From Salticus scenicus (lineage: Eukaryota > Arthropoda > Arachnida > Araneae > Salticidae): a stretch of 64,000 nt of DNA. The notes under the pieces were generated by a model, which saw only the letters and a program-made list of their open reading frames with translations, was not told the DNA's origin and did no database searches. Position numbers and translations under genes: made by a program. Positions 20,747-31,945 of the stretch are shown piece after piece. The DNA lies in contig OZ005656.1 of NCBI GenBank assembly GCA_963930645.1, forward strand, positions 272,287,695-272,351,694, in the 5' to 3' direction. Each line of letters begins with the position of its first letter. The first letter of the stretch is position 1.

Positions 20747-22500
20747 CACTGCTCGGCATGAAAATAGCCCCCAACACCTTTTTGGCAAATTCTTATGTAA
20801 AATGACCTCCTGAATCAGATTAGGACGTCCATTTTGCCCTATCACCAACCATGTTTTAGAGACGGCCCCCTATTTTTATCACTTTTCGGTAATTTTATGG
20901 CTATAAATTTAATTTTTAGGGGGAGGGGAAAGGATTATTTTTAACTGTTAAATACCTTCTGAGGGGATACAGAGTTGAAAAATTCTGAAACGGCAACATT
21001 TGCGGCAAGGGTAAAATTTAGAGGGGATTTGCCACTGAAATTTTGTATTACATTTATTACATTTCTGCCAATTAATATTTAATCGGAGATCGAAGTAGTC
21101 CATGGTTCTACTATTTAATGAGATACGGTCATCAATTTTTACAAATTTTGGAAGTGTGTTTAAAATTATTTTTCTGCTGAAAAACTAAATGTAGATCTAT
21201 GGGGCATATTTTCTGCATTTGATAAGATTTTATGCTTCAGAATGTCTATCTATACATATATCAATACATACACTTATGGATTTGGTTTTCTCCAAACTAC
21301 AGAGACATATGTCATAAGTAAATAGACATCCTGGATTTTATGAAAATTAATGAATTTCAAGGTAACAACTGTTATGATTTTATTTTCTTTGCTGGTTTGT
21401 ATAAAGTAACATTGTCAAGCTCTTAAAATATGCCTCCAAACCCTGGTTCAAAAGAATTGAGTGATTTTCAACGAGGGAGAATAATTGGACAATATGCAGC
21501 TGGTAGAAGACAGAAACAAATCGCCTTAAAAATGCAGATTCCTCTCTCAACTGTCAATCGGGTGACACTGCAATTCAAAACAGACAAAAATAAAGTGTTA
21601 AACCCCGTTCAGATCGACCTGGACCAACAGCACGTCAACTGAGGGCTGCCAAAAGGATCGTCGAAAATAATCCTCGTTGCAAGGATGCAGATGTGGGAGC
21701 AAAGCTTAATGTGAGTCGTCGTACAGCTATCAGATATCTTCATAAGTTAGGATATTATGGGAGAGCTGCTAGATGCAAACCTCTTCTCGCTGCAGCCAAT
21801 ATTAAGAAAAGAAAAGAATGAACAACTGCAATGTCCAAACATGATTTGACATTTTGGCAGCATGCCATCTTCTCAGATGAGTCCACTTTTGCTCAGTTTT
21901 CATGTATCGGACGCACAGGGATCTAGAGACAACCCACACAAGAATTTAGCCTAAATCGATTACAACCAAGCGTAAAGCATGGAGGAGATTCCATTATCGT
22001 GTGGGGGGCGATTTGAAACACTGGAAAATCAGAGCTAGGGGAATGTGTGGGTAATGTTATTAGTGAAAAATATATTGCGATATTGGAGAAGGGGCTTTTG
22101 CCAATATTCTCAGGTGGGGTTCTGAATAAATCTTTGACGCTTTTAATGGAAGATGGCGCTCCTTACCATACGGCTTAAAGGATCAAAGAATGGGAGACAA
22201 AACAGGGCATTTGAAAGCTTCCGTGGTCCAGTCAGTCACCAGATATGAACTCCACAAACACGTATGGGCTCTGTTAGATCGTGCAGTTAAGCAAAGTCCA
22301 CGACAACCTGATTCTCGTAAAAAACTTTTGCAATGTTTACGTGAGGAGTGGAATAAAATTCCTCAGGCTAAGATAGCAGAACTCATTGGCTCCATGCCAG
22401 ACACAGTAAAGGGCTTTGAAAGAGGCAAGCGGGTGTTCAACTAAGTTCTAACGTACATATTATTTTTTTTTGTATCAAGTAGATACTATGAAATAAATAA
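20747..22500 (+). mobile_element. Tc1-like transposon, right end not found
   Basis: The left end CACTGCTCGGCATGAAAATA follows TA. The first ~310 bp (GACCTCCTGAATCAGATTAG, TTTTGCCCTAT, CCCCTATTTTTATCA, TTATGGCTATAAATTT, CTTCTGAGGGG) are shared with the left part of the MITE at 60344-60933, which probably derives from this family. A transposase pseudogene occupies 21430-22444. No complementary right TIR is visible after it, so the right boundary is approximate. Confidence 0.75.
21430..22444 (+). pseudogene. Tc1-like transposase pseudogene
   Basis: The start MPPNPGSKELSDFQRGRIIG leads into a Tc1-type HTH (IALKMQIPLSTVNRV). After a shift come RQLRAAKRIVENNP and VSRRTAIRYLHKLGYYGR (second HTH). 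The catalytic core shows AIFSDESTF (first Asp, about 21877) and LMEDGAPYHTA (second Asp, about 22151). The third position, expected in an (P/S)IEHVWALL context, reads HKHVWALLDRAVK, so Glu is replaced by Lys, with 34 residues between. The end IGSMPDTVKGFERGKRVFN is the Tc1-type C terminus. At least three stops and two frameshifts. About 340 codons in total. Confidence 0.9.
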
Positions 22501-22884
22501 CATTGTTTAAAGTTATGGCCTCTGTATAACCAAATCGAAGGGTATATAGAATCGGGTGATCTGACCAATATTTCTTTTCCATTCAGTATTCATTAAAATG
22601 GAATATCTGTCAGATCTGTCTCAGAAAGACAGAAGTTTACATGCTTCCTTAAAAATTTAGGGCGCCTTTTTCAGTTAGTCTTATAATAATAATAATAATA
22701 ATAAAATATGCGGTCAGTACGTCTAATAATTTTTTTTTTTCTTTTTAATGACTTTGCCAGCATTTGTAGCGTCATTACAGTTTTTTACTTAATATTTAAT
22801 TAAGCTGCCTTCGAGGTGCCTTTTCGAGGTGCCTTTATTCATAGATGATCTTCAAATTTACGTATGATATTTCTTTTATCTAAT
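22501..22884. other. Intergenic sequence
   Basis: A (TAA)n run at about 22682-22704 and a twice-repeated TTCGAGGTGCCTTT (about 22809 and 22823). No gene. Confidence 0.55.
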
Positions 22885-23115
22885 TGTTCCACCCGTAGAC
22901 GAGAAGTTCTGCTTTCGAAGCTGGTAAACGAAAGCCATTCGGAGTTTTCTGTGATTTTTCTCCGAAACTTGTATAACATCGTATATATACGATCTAGGGT
23001 CCATAAAAAGACCCTCAGGAGGGCAATCTACCCAAGCTTGGGAACTTCGAGTAGTCAGTCGGCTTTAATCCCTACACTACCAGCACTTTTTGTGCAAACA
23101 ATTTCGCTTCAGTGG
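22885..23115 (+). repeat. SINE-like repeat, copy 1
   Basis: Parts match 61194-61374 by eye: CTAGGGTCC.TAAAA against CTAGGATCC.TAAAA, then CCC..AGG.GGCA, TGGGAAC.T, and TTTAAT..C..ACAC. The second copy sits between short target duplications, so the unit moves as a discrete ~180-bp insertion. A 133-codon open frame overlaps but has no recognisable domain. Confidence 0.5.
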
Positions 23116-23369
23116 CCATTTGGATCGATCTCCAACCTCAAAAATATGAAACTCAAGATATTTTTCAATAATATATTGTACCGTAGAGTTAAAATTATTA
23201 ACGATATTATCTCTCCCCCCCCCCCTTTTTTTTTCTTCAAATATAATCCCTTATGTTTTAAATGAATCACGTCACAGGAATTTCTTTAGGAAATTCCATT
23301 TCAACATGATCGGCTACAAAATAAAACTAAATAACTATTATATTATTTCCATATGTTCAGTGAAATTTT
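23116..23369. other. AT-rich sequence
   Basis: No gene; a C-run followed by a T-run at about 23214-23234. Confidence 0.5.
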
Positions 23370-23475
23370 CAGAATAGCTCAGAACACGGTGACAACACAA
23401 TACTTCGAAGCCCAATTTTTGAATTTTTGATTAGTTTTCTTTTAATTAATTAAAATATGAAAGTATTATCCTCCT
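23370..23475 (-). repeat. Dispersed repeat R3, copy 1 (minus)
   Basis: Inverted relative to 50655-50770: AACTAATCAAAAATTC, then ACTTCGAAGTATTGTGTTGT and CACCG are shared. The left part (TTTCATATTTTAATTAATT) also occurs at 63898-63920. Unknown type. Confidence 0.7.
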
Positions 23476-23969
23476 AATAGCTATAAAATAGCCATTAAAA
23501 TATTAGCTATAATTTAATTGTTGCCAAAAAAAATTTACGAGTTTATTTTTTTTGGACATAAAAATAAATACATTTTATTAAACGGGAGCGTTAAAAAGTT
23601 GTAAAAAGTTAAATTACGCACTTCACAAAAAGGATCATTATCACTTTAAAAAATTTATATGCGTTTATAAGGTGCTAATGTAGGTCTACAGCTATGATTC
23701 AATAGAAAATTTAAAAACGTGGTTTATAAAAAGTTTTTTGTCTTATAATTATTTATACCTAAAGCGTATTTTTTATAGAAACTTTAATGTATTTCATATG
23801 TTATAAATAACAGTAAGATGGCTATGAAATAAAGTTTATGTATTGTCATGTTCATTTATACTGTTAATTTTATCATAATTTTATGTTTTAAAATCCCTTT
23901 TTCCTCTTAACTGATCAATAACACATAAAAATATTTACTATTTTATTTCATGTCCCCCTATTTTTGTAT
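23476..23969. other. AT-rich sequence
   Basis: No gene or repeat pair recognised. Confidence 0.45.
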
Positions 23970-24260
23970 TTTGGACATAGGTATTGTCTTCTTTTATATC
24001 TAAATGACATTACAGTGAGAAACTTTAATTTATTTTACATACGATATGAATTGCAACGGGTTTTCTGTGAAACAAAGCTGATTGGAAAAAATCTACTTTC
24101 TTATCATGATCTTCCTTGATCTCAAATCATTAAGTTCAAGAAAACTTAATGACGCCACTTTTCCAATACCCTTTGTCCTTTCGATGAAAAGGCTTTCCTT
24201 TTATTCTTTTCTTATCAAAGTTTTGTTTTGGTTAAAGAAAGGTATTGAATAGGAGGGAAA
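23970..24260 (+). repeat. Dispersed repeat R1, copy 2
   Basis: Second copy of the repeat at 13085-13360, same orientation; the internal AAGTTcaagAAAACTT hairpin is kept while flanking bases have drifted. Confidence 0.7.
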
Positions 24261-24898
24261 ATAAAATAACGATGCATGTATTATAATGTTTAATGAATCC
24301 ACAAAATAAACAATGTTATACGTTACTTGATTGTTTAAATGTTAAACTTATGTAACTATTTCTTTTAATAACAAAAGAAGTTTATGTAAAAATTTTATAA
24401 AAAATTAAGCCTCCTAATTACATCTTAAGCTGTTGGCCTATGTTTCTACTTCTAGCTAATAATTAATTAATTAATTTGTTTATTGCTAGTATACTTTTTT
24501 CATATTTGTTATATCTGTACTGATAAGTATAAAGGATTAAGTCCATATTCTTGATTTTTCAGGAGACGAAAAATAAAGTTAAACTAACTAAAAACTAATG
24601 AGCAGAATCTATTAAGAAAAAGGGATTATGTTGGTTTATACGCTTTATACCATTCAGTGATTGTCAATCTTCATTTCATAAAGGGAAAAAATTGAATTAA
24701 ATATTTTATATCAAAGATTAATGCTAAATTTCTGACTTGAATCTTTTTTTACCAATGGATTTTCTCAAGGACTAAATGACATGGATTTAAATCCTTTATA
24801 CCAATCGATAGAGAATTTTTTCTGAGTCTGACTATGTACTTAACTCAAAATCGACATTTTTGGACTTAAATTCTTTATACTTATCAGTACAGATATAT
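24261..24898. other. AT-rich sequence
   Basis: No gene. GATATAT at 24892-24898 is the left target duplication of the next element. Confidence 0.5.
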
Positions 24899-25509
24899 CA
24901 GGGCCCGAAATTTCAACTCAGATTACACTCGCCGAAAAAAAAGTTTTACTCGCCACAAAATAGAATTGTCATTTTTTTTTCTCTCTTTTTTGCGCATTTT
25001 GGGTTCTTTTTTCTTTTTTTCCCTAACTATTTGAAATGCTTTTACAAATATACTTAAAATTATATATATTAAAAGTGTGTCGTTTATTATCCTCGCTCAT
25101 AATCATCTATTATAAACATAAGCAGTATCTTTAAAAGGGCTCGGGCTCATTTTCATGTGCCAATATCGCATAGGCAAACTTTCACATTTCTCTTCTTCCA
25201 GATAGTGGGCGACGGGCAAAGAGGTTCTCTGCTGGTCTATTCTCCTTCTATTTGGAGAAATCATAGTGGGAGAAATGAAACTACCGAAGGGATTAAACAT
25301 TTTAAGGATGCACTAAGCATTTTTCCTTTCCAGCTAAATATTAGGTTATAAGAAGGCAAGATTTTACCATATTTAAATCTATAAAAAGAATGTTTTCTGT
25401 CACCATATCGTGTAAGAATTCTATCTATAACTAGACCAAATTTTTTATTTGCCACAGTAAAAATTCCACTCGCCAATGGCAAGCTGGCGAGCGGAGATTT
25501 CGCGCCCTG
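24899..25509. mobile_element. hAT-like MITE, 611 bp
   Basis: The inverted ends are CAGGGCCCGAAATTTC and, on the right, the complement of CAGGGCGCGAAATCTC. GATATAT flanks both sides exactly (24892-24898 and 25510-25516), a 7-bp or slightly eroded 8-bp target duplication. Subterminal ACTCGCC boxes occur near both ends (about 24927, 24947, 25468), as expected of hAT transposase binding sites. Short open frames inside have no recognisable domain. Confidence 0.75.
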
Positions 25510-25519
25510 GATATATGAT

Positions 25520-25865
25520 CTAATATACTAATGTCTCCGAAACAAAAAAATATTTGTCATTATGAAAACCTGCTTTTTTAAAAAAGTTAAATAATTCATC
25601 ATGGGGTTTCATATCTAAAAGGCTGGTCAAATCTGGTGAAGAGGATTTGAAATAGCGTCTGTATAAATGACGTAGACAGGGACAGTCATTTAAGACATGG
25701 GAAATGGTGAGTGAATTAAAATGACCATTCGTGCAGATGGGTTCTTCCTCCCCAAGAAGTCTACTATTAATAGGAAATGTGTTATTGTGAACCTGAATAG
25801 ATTATATCAGTTCAAAAATATCTACAGAAATTAGAACACGGCCAGACAGACGAACTGAAGGCATA
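25520..25865 (-). pseudogene. LINE ORF2 C-terminal fragment
   Basis: On the minus strand a frame ends VSETLVY and contains LTISHVLNDCP preceded by EEEPICTNGHF and followed by LRHLYRRYF and LFNFFKKAGF. The C-x-x-G...LT.SH.L..C arrangement is the zinc-finger-like tail found after the reverse transcriptase of jockey/I/CR1-type LINEs, where the usual second Cys (C-x-C-G) is here Asn. Upstream, in the same frame, RLSGRVLISVDIFELI and VHNNTFPINSRLL continue the fragment across one TAA. Only the 3' end of the element remains, as is common for LINE insertions. The stop lies close to the neighbouring hAT-like MITE (11 bases). The clade cannot be fixed from this piece. Confidence 0.65.
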
Positions 25866-26919
25866 AACACACTTCAGCTCTGTTAGGAATTATTAAAAAA
25901 CACTTTGTACTGGGGAAAATATTTTCTAAAATATTAAAGAAATCAATATTTTAACCAGCAATAACACAAAGCACTCGCAGCAAACTGGGAAATTATTTTC
26001 TGAATTGTTGTCATTAAAATAAAATAGAAGTTTGAAGAAAAAATATTTCTAAAATTTTGTGTAAGAGAGAGAATATATTAGTGGGATGCTCATGACTTAT
26101 AAAGATTGTATATAATCGTTTTCAGAGTAAGTAGCTTGCGAAAAAATAAAAAAGAAGAAAACAAGTAACAAACACTAGGAATGAAGCAAGTGGAATGCTT
26201 GTATCATATCATCGCCCATAGATATAGTAATTCCTATAGATTCCTATGTTAACCAGCAAAGATATTTAATGCCGAAAAGTTTCTTGGCATCAGCCATTAG
26301 AGAGTGTAAAACTCGGAAATAGTAGTAGAATAGAATGTTGATAAACTTTCAGAATGTCTAAATATTGCGTGGCTTTAAATTTTTCTATTATATATATGAA
26401 AAAAAAATAGGATAAGTTTTCATAAGCAAATTACATTTGACTAAATTATAAAAAATATAACTTTTATAATTAGTTGCTTTATTATTATTACGGTTTAAAT
26501 ACTGTTTTGATATATTTAATGGAATACTTTTTTTAAAGTTTGATATTTTTTAAGATTTTATATCAGTAATTAATATAAAAATTTCAAAATTCTTTTAAAT
26601 GTAGTTAGCAACGGTGTAAGTAAAGAATGTTAGTTTCAGTATAAAAAAAAAAAAATGTTTAACTTTAAATATTAACTAAATTAATAGATACAGTTAAAAA
26701 AAAAAAGAATGATTTTAAATTTGAAATTGTATCTGAAAATTTTTATTTACCATTTGTACATGAATTCTTAAATTTTATTTGCTAAATTATCCGTGTGTAT
26801 TCCTTTGATATTTACTCGGGGTATTGCCCTCAAACGCATAAATTTTTTTTTATTAAATTTCATTCTAAAATTAATAATTTTTATGGCATTGTTAATTGCC
26901 TTATCGTTACCATTTTTGA
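25866..26919. other. AT-rich sequence
   Basis: No gene recognised. Part of it upstream of the LINE fragment could be more decayed LINE sequence; no motif supports that. Confidence 0.4.
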
Positions 26920-27065
26920 AATACTTTAAAAAATTACATTTTTCTTGAAAGTTGCATTTTCTTTTTAACAGTGGGCTGAATCCTAAAGTGTACTTGGAGA
27001 AGGACATAATAAAATTTATTCGAAAATTTTCTTTTTAAACGATAAAATTGGCAGTTGTAGAAAGA
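26920..27065 (-). repeat. Dispersed repeat R4, copy 1, with a conserved frame
   Basis: About 125 bp here (minus) matches 48240-48385 (plus): TACAACTGCCA.TTTTAT, TTTAAAAAG.AAATTTTCGAA, TTTTATTATG and ACACTTTAG. Both copies keep an open frame, QFYRLKRKFSNKFYYVLLQ here and QFYSLKSKFSNRFYYGVLQ there, with most differences conservative. It could be the remains of a coding exon of an unrecognised element. Confidence 0.5.
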
Positions 27066-28185
27066 AAAAGGGAAAATATCTAAGTGCGGCTTTTTTTTTT
27101 TTTTTTGGTCCTTAATGTATAAATAATAATAATAAATACCAAATTCCACGCAGTTATATCAGCTTAATTTTTTAATGGTGTACCAAAAATACTGTTTAGA
27201 AAAAATAGAATTACACTCACACACACATATATTAAAACACAAAGCACTTTCTGTAAGATCAAAATCGGACGATCTGGGTATGCACGAGAAAGTTTGAACT
27301 AATTCGGAACGAGAATATTCCTTTCTCTTTATACAGTGCAATGCGAATACTGATGATAGAGATCGAGCAGACGACATTAATATTTCTTATATCTATGGCA
27401 GACGTCTAATTAAAGCTCAATCATAAAAATAATTTACTTTATTAATTCATTCATTCATACTTTCTAAGGCAATATATTAAAACAAACCAATTCGCGAAAT
27501 CTTATCGGTTACCGTCATATGCATTTTCGTCGAAAATTTAATTACACAGGATAGTATTTCAGGATTTTATACTGTGGCGCCATCTGTTACCATATAAAAC
27601 ATATGTATCCCTTAAATTATTGTTTTCCATTCCTTATAAGGAAAAAAAAATCTTTTTAAAATTAACAAATTCTCAGAGTTTATTGTTCTTTATAAAATAA
27701 CTTTTACCACTTGAAAACTTCGTTTAGAAAAGATGGAGATACATACTTAAAATCAAAAAAGTTTTTTTTTTTTAAATCTAATTATTATAATTTATGATAT
27801 TTCATATCCATAATATATTACAGAAAAATAATTTAGAAAGAATAACCTTAAAATACTAATATTTTATACGAGTAAAAATTTACATAGTATAATTTTTTAT
27901 AAGAAAATTACTGAGAAAATTAACTTGCTAAAACATTATATTCATTCTTATTTTTTATATATTTATTTAACAGTATACTTTTGTTAAAATACACTATTTT
28001 GATAGAATAAAGTGTTACAGTGTTGTTATTCATTTATTTTTAAGTAGCGTAGTCTAAGTGTAAATAAAATTATAATTATAGAATATAAAGAAAACACAAA
28101 ATATTATTAAAATTTATTTTAAATTTAATTATTTTGCCTTATAAATTTATGTGATTTAAAAAATATTTTTATTAAAAAAAAATTC

Positions 28186-28187
<2 letters not shown>
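27066..28187. other. AT-rich sequence
   Basis: No gene; T-tract at about 27088-27106, CA-type run at 27217-27228. Confidence 0.5.

Positions 28188-28231
<44 letters not shown>
28188..28231. repeat. (TA)n(CA)n microsatellite
   Basis: Compound dinucleotide tract abutting the left end of the inverted-dimer transposon; it probably hides the left TA target. Confidence 0.9.
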
Positions 28232-28234
<3 letters not shown>

Positions 28235-28399
28235 TGCTCGACATTGAAAATGCAACACCAAGAAGGAATGATAATAACGGAATGAAATTTGTTGGACACA
28301 TACATTATAGTAGGAAGAACAATTGATTAAAATTTCAGGAAATTTGGAGTAACATGTACTGAGAAAACAGTACATAAAGCAGCTTCCTCTGTGAGCAAT

Positions 28400-28930
28400 A
28401 ACAGCACACATCTGCCTAGTCATTGAATCGAACAGCGATTGGATGACATGTACGGGTAGAACACTTCATGAAGCTTCAGCACCATGCCACAATTCATCGA
28501 TCGAAGTTACTGGTGAGTGGTGGGGGGACAGTCGCTTTTCAATGATTAAACATTCATTTTCATTGGTGCGAGATTAGGAGAACGCGCTGGCCAGAGCAAC
28601 AGTCGAACACATTCTGTATCAAAGAAGGTCCGGACAATACAAAGAACTTGCGGTCGTGCAGGATCTTGCTTAAATTTTGCGCTACGGAGGCCTCGAATAC
28701 AGGGCAGACGGGCGGGCCTTAACTCATCAGAAATTTAATGGCCGCTGTTTAGAGTGCCAGGAATACGAACATGAAGTAATCGAGACGTGTATCCAATGAG
28801 AACCCATAACATCATTGCAAATGATAGACAGTACGATGACGTCGAATCCCAGCTGGCAATGTGCATTATTCATAATGCCGTTCTCTAAACAGGATTGTGA
28901 TTTGTCTGAAAAGTGACTTTACGCCATTCC
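28400..28930 (-). pseudogene. Tc1-like transposase 3' fragment in the left arm
   Basis: On the minus strand: REW.KV-like QEWRKVTF, then FSDKSQSCLENG (first Asp), DPARPQVLCIVRTFF (aligned with QQDNARPH...VRTF), LLWPARSPNLAPMKMNV and, downstream, SFDSMTRQMCAVIAHRGSC. The last stretch corresponds to the SMPRR...ARGG end of this Tc1 family. In the catalytic region APMK stands where APIE is expected, so Glu is replaced by Lys. Frameshifts and stops interrupt it. N-terminal HTH domains are absent. Confidence 0.75.
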
Positions 28931-29149
28931 TGCGTCCAGGTTCATCGTTGATCACGCATTACTTGCGCCCATATCAGTGATGCAGTTTTGAGGGTAATCA
29001 TAATTTTGGTAGCCGCATACTGAGTCACCACCTGGATTCATGGTATGTTGTACCATTGGATACATGTCCCGCTCACCTCTTATATTCATTCCCGCCACTC
29101 TGAATACCAGCCATTGCATTTCTGACGAGTTAAGGCCCATATCTCTGCC

Positions 29150-29460
29150 CTATGTTCAAGGCCATTTAAGCAGGACAATGCACGACCGCAAGTTGTACAT
29201 ATTGTCTGGACCTTCATTGATGCCGAATGTGTTCGACCGTTGCTCTGGCCAGCGCGTTGTCTTGATCTCGCATCAATGAAAATGACTGTTTAATCGTTGA
29301 AAAGCGACTGGCCCCCGCCACTCACCAGTAATTTCGATCGATGAATTGTATCGTGTTAAAACTTCATGAAGTGCTCTACCCGTACATGTCATCCAATCGC
29401 TGTTCGATTCAATGCCTAGGCAGATATGCGCTGTTATGCTCACAGAGGTCGCTGCTTTAT
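29150..29460 (+). pseudogene. Tc1-like transposase 3' fragment in the right arm
   Basis: The plus strand reads KQDNARPQVVHIVWTFIDAE (second Asp at about 29174), LLWPARCLDLASMKMTV, then in other frames LARHHSP-like, IDELW-like and SMPRQ...-like remnants. Between the Asp and the Lys that replaces Glu there are 34 residues. The same replacement is in the left arm. This half starts later than the left one, near the centre of the palindrome. Inactive. Confidence 0.8.
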
Positions 29461-29602
29461 GTAATGTTTTCTTAGTACATATTACTCCGCATTTCCTGAA
29501 ATTTTAATCAATTTTTCTTCCTACTATAATGTATGAGTCCAAAAAATTTCATTCCGTTATTATCATTCCTTCTTGATGTTGCATTTTCAGTGTCGAGCAG
29601 TG

Positions 29603-29675
29603 TATATTAGCATAAAACAGCATATATTTATAATACTAAAAAATTTCACTCACACACACACGTTAATTTTAAATG
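29603..29675 (+). repeat. Dispersed repeat directly right of the inverted dimer
   Basis: TATATTAGCATAAAACAGCA with ATACTAAAAAATTTCAC: same repeat and same start point as at 9541, and present without a transposon at about 3625. Confidence 0.75.
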
Positions 29676-29724
29676 TTTTAATTAAAACAAATTATTTAAT
29701 TTTAATTATTTAAAATTTAAATAA

Positions 29725-29905
29725 TTTTAAATGAAATTTATTCTCCCATTCCCTCCAACCAAAAAATAATTGATAACAGCAGGGGCTTTTAAACTGGTTA
29801 AGAGGAATGCGAAATATTAAAACAGGAATGTTTAAACTTTATGCTGTGAAATGATTTAAGTTGCACATGATCCGTTAAATTTGGACGGGTATTAACTAGT
29901 TTATA
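29725..29905 (+). repeat. Dispersed repeat R2, copy 2
   Basis: Second copy of the repeat at 18475-18690, same orientation. Confidence 0.7.
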
Positions 29906-30433
29906 ATAAAATTCACCTTTATTATTAATTATTTACATTTTTATTTTTATTTATCGACTCTCTAGTTATTAGCATCAACGAAAAGAGCAATTCTTAGTTC
30001 AAATATATTATTTGCAGAAAATAACCTAAACAGTCATAAATCTGAGATTCTACCGAAAGCGGAATAATCCGTGACCTAAAATACTTTAATAAAAGAAAGT
30101 TTTTTTCTCTCTATGTGACATTCGGGAGAGAAAAGAAGATCTATACCGAAAATCCCTTTAAAGGCACGCTGATCTCTGTCCGAGGGAAAAGTATTACATG
30201 TCAATGTTTTATTTATGGGAAGGAATAGTTTGTCTTCTAACTACCCTTATTTACTGGGATAAACAAATAGGATTTCTCAAATTAAAATAAGATTTTTTTT
30301 TTTTTTTTACATTATTTTAGAAAAGAAATACTATTTAAATTTGCATTACCGAGATTCTGCTTTAAAATTAAGTTTAGCATATTACTTTATTATTACATTT
30401 CGAAATATATTTGAGGAAACTATTGCAATCCTG

Positions 30434-30467
<34 letters not shown>

Positions 30468-30936
30468 GAAGTATCAGATTTTCGTGTAACTATATATATA
30501 TATTTTTTAATTTTATGAAGATTTTTCTTTTTTAAATTGTAATGCATTTATGCATGTGTACGTGCGTATGTAGTATATATGTGCATATGTGTGTGAGTAA
30601 ACAAGATAGTGTCTAAGTCCTTTATTTGATTAAGCAAATTATTGGTACTTATGTCGCCGTTGTCTTCAACTGTATCAATTTTCATAAGAATAACATGTAC
30701 ACAAAGAAGAAATTATTTTTCATTATGGACTATGGACAAACTTTGAAGTGTGTTACAATCTACTTTTGATTCAGATAAATTTTGGTAAGCATATTATTTG
30801 TCCTTGTTGTAAGAGCTATATATATTTTATGAGTGTAGAAATTATTGTTATTACCAGGGTACAAAGTAGAATTCTTATATATTATGATCTATGAACCCAA
30901 ATTATCTGAAAATAGCCTTATTAATAAAAAAGTGTT
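29906..30936. other. AT-rich sequence
   Basis: No gene; A-tract at about 30435-30466, T-tracts at 30292-30308. Confidence 0.5.
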
Positions 30937-30940
30937 TTAA

Positions 30941-31486
30941 CCCTTTAACGTTCATTGGTTTCGCAGCGAAATCAGACATTTGACATCATTTAACAATTTT
31001 TATGCAGCAGTTTTTTTTTAAACATTTCCCCCTTGTTTTAATCAATTTTTAAACTTTTGTTCCTTCTCTGTTCGGTAGATAGCAGCACTATTCCAAAATT
31101 TAACAAATAATACTTCAAAGAAAGCTAAATACATAAGTCACTTGAAGTTTCTTACTGGACGCGAGTGCGAATTGCTAGTTTGATGATGCACTCATGTCTA
31201 GTTTTTTTCATTTAATGAAGAGCTGGACTGTTATTTTCACCTGAAACAACTTTTACGATTTTTTGTAGACGATAATGTTTACTTACAAAGTGTTTTATTT
31301 ATTAAATTAAATATTATTTAATTTAATAAGGTTAATTTATATATGTTTGAAATCAAATATTTCTCGTAAAGGAACAATGCTATGTTTTTATTTTTTAAAT
31401 ATTTATGATCAGCTATGTGTCTAAAAGCCATATATGAAATTAGTTTAGTAAATTTAAAAATAAATTAAGAAGTGAACGTTAAAGGG
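30941..31486. mobile_element. piggyBac-like MITE, 546 bp
   Basis: The ends are inverted repeats CCCTTTAACGTTCA(T/C)T, each flanked by TTAA (30937-30940 and 31487-31490). TTAA targets and CCCTTT starts are piggyBac hallmarks. A subterminal palindrome TTTCGCAGCGAAA follows the left end. A diverged copy lies at 61074-61700. Noncoding. Confidence 0.8.
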
Positions 31487-31904
31487 TTAAAAAAAAGACA
31501 TGTATATTACATTACTTTGTTAACGTATGATCATAATGGGAAATAATGTGCGCAGTTTTTTTTTAATAGTTCTTTTACAGGAAAGCAAAAAACATTTACA
31601 CACATTATAACCTTATACTGCCCAGTTCTCTGAAAAGTACTAAATCTTTTAAAAGAGACAAACTAATACAGGATTGATTTTAAATTAAGCTAAAGCAAGT
31701 TCGTTATTAGAAACTGCGTGCTTATACCATTTGTTGTTCTTTTACAGATCCGCATAAACGAATTTGCATACATTACGGTTCATTTTGCGTCATATGTATT
31801 TGGGGGAGAAATACACACACACACTATTCTGATTTCCTTTTTTGTTAATTACAGACTCATCCCCTTATTTTAATTTGTTTAAAGGAGCGCAAATTTCTTA
31901 AAGA
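31487..31904. other. AT-rich sequence
   Basis: No gene; small (CA)n at about 31813-31824. Confidence 0.45.
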
Positions 31905-31945
31905 TCGAAAAGTCGAGTGGAATTATTCCAGATTTTTTAAAGACC
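31905..31945 (+). repeat. Isolated tail of the composite repeat family
   Basis: GAAAAGTCGAGTGGAATTAT then TCCAGATTTTTT: the conserved GTCGAGTGG...CCAGATT tail with the stem TGGAAT/ATTCCA. No head is recognised upstream. Confidence 0.55.

Larger units (their letters stand above)
28232..29602. mobile_element. Inverted dimer of a Tc1-like element (two 3' halves head to head)
   Basis: Outer ends are CACTGCTCGACATTGAAAAT on the left and the complement CACTGCTCGACACTGAAAAT on the right, with TA after the right end. The two halves are inverted copies over most of their length (28232 to about 28940, and about 28990 to 29602). Each half is the 3' part of the same Tc1-like element, from around the catalytic core to the TIR. 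The element therefore has two 3' TIRs and no 5' half. Confidence 0.85.

Noticed and set aside
22864..23265. 133-codon open frame, the longest outside the mariner
   Set aside because: It runs over a SINE-like repeat and a C/T homopolymer, and the product shows no domain.
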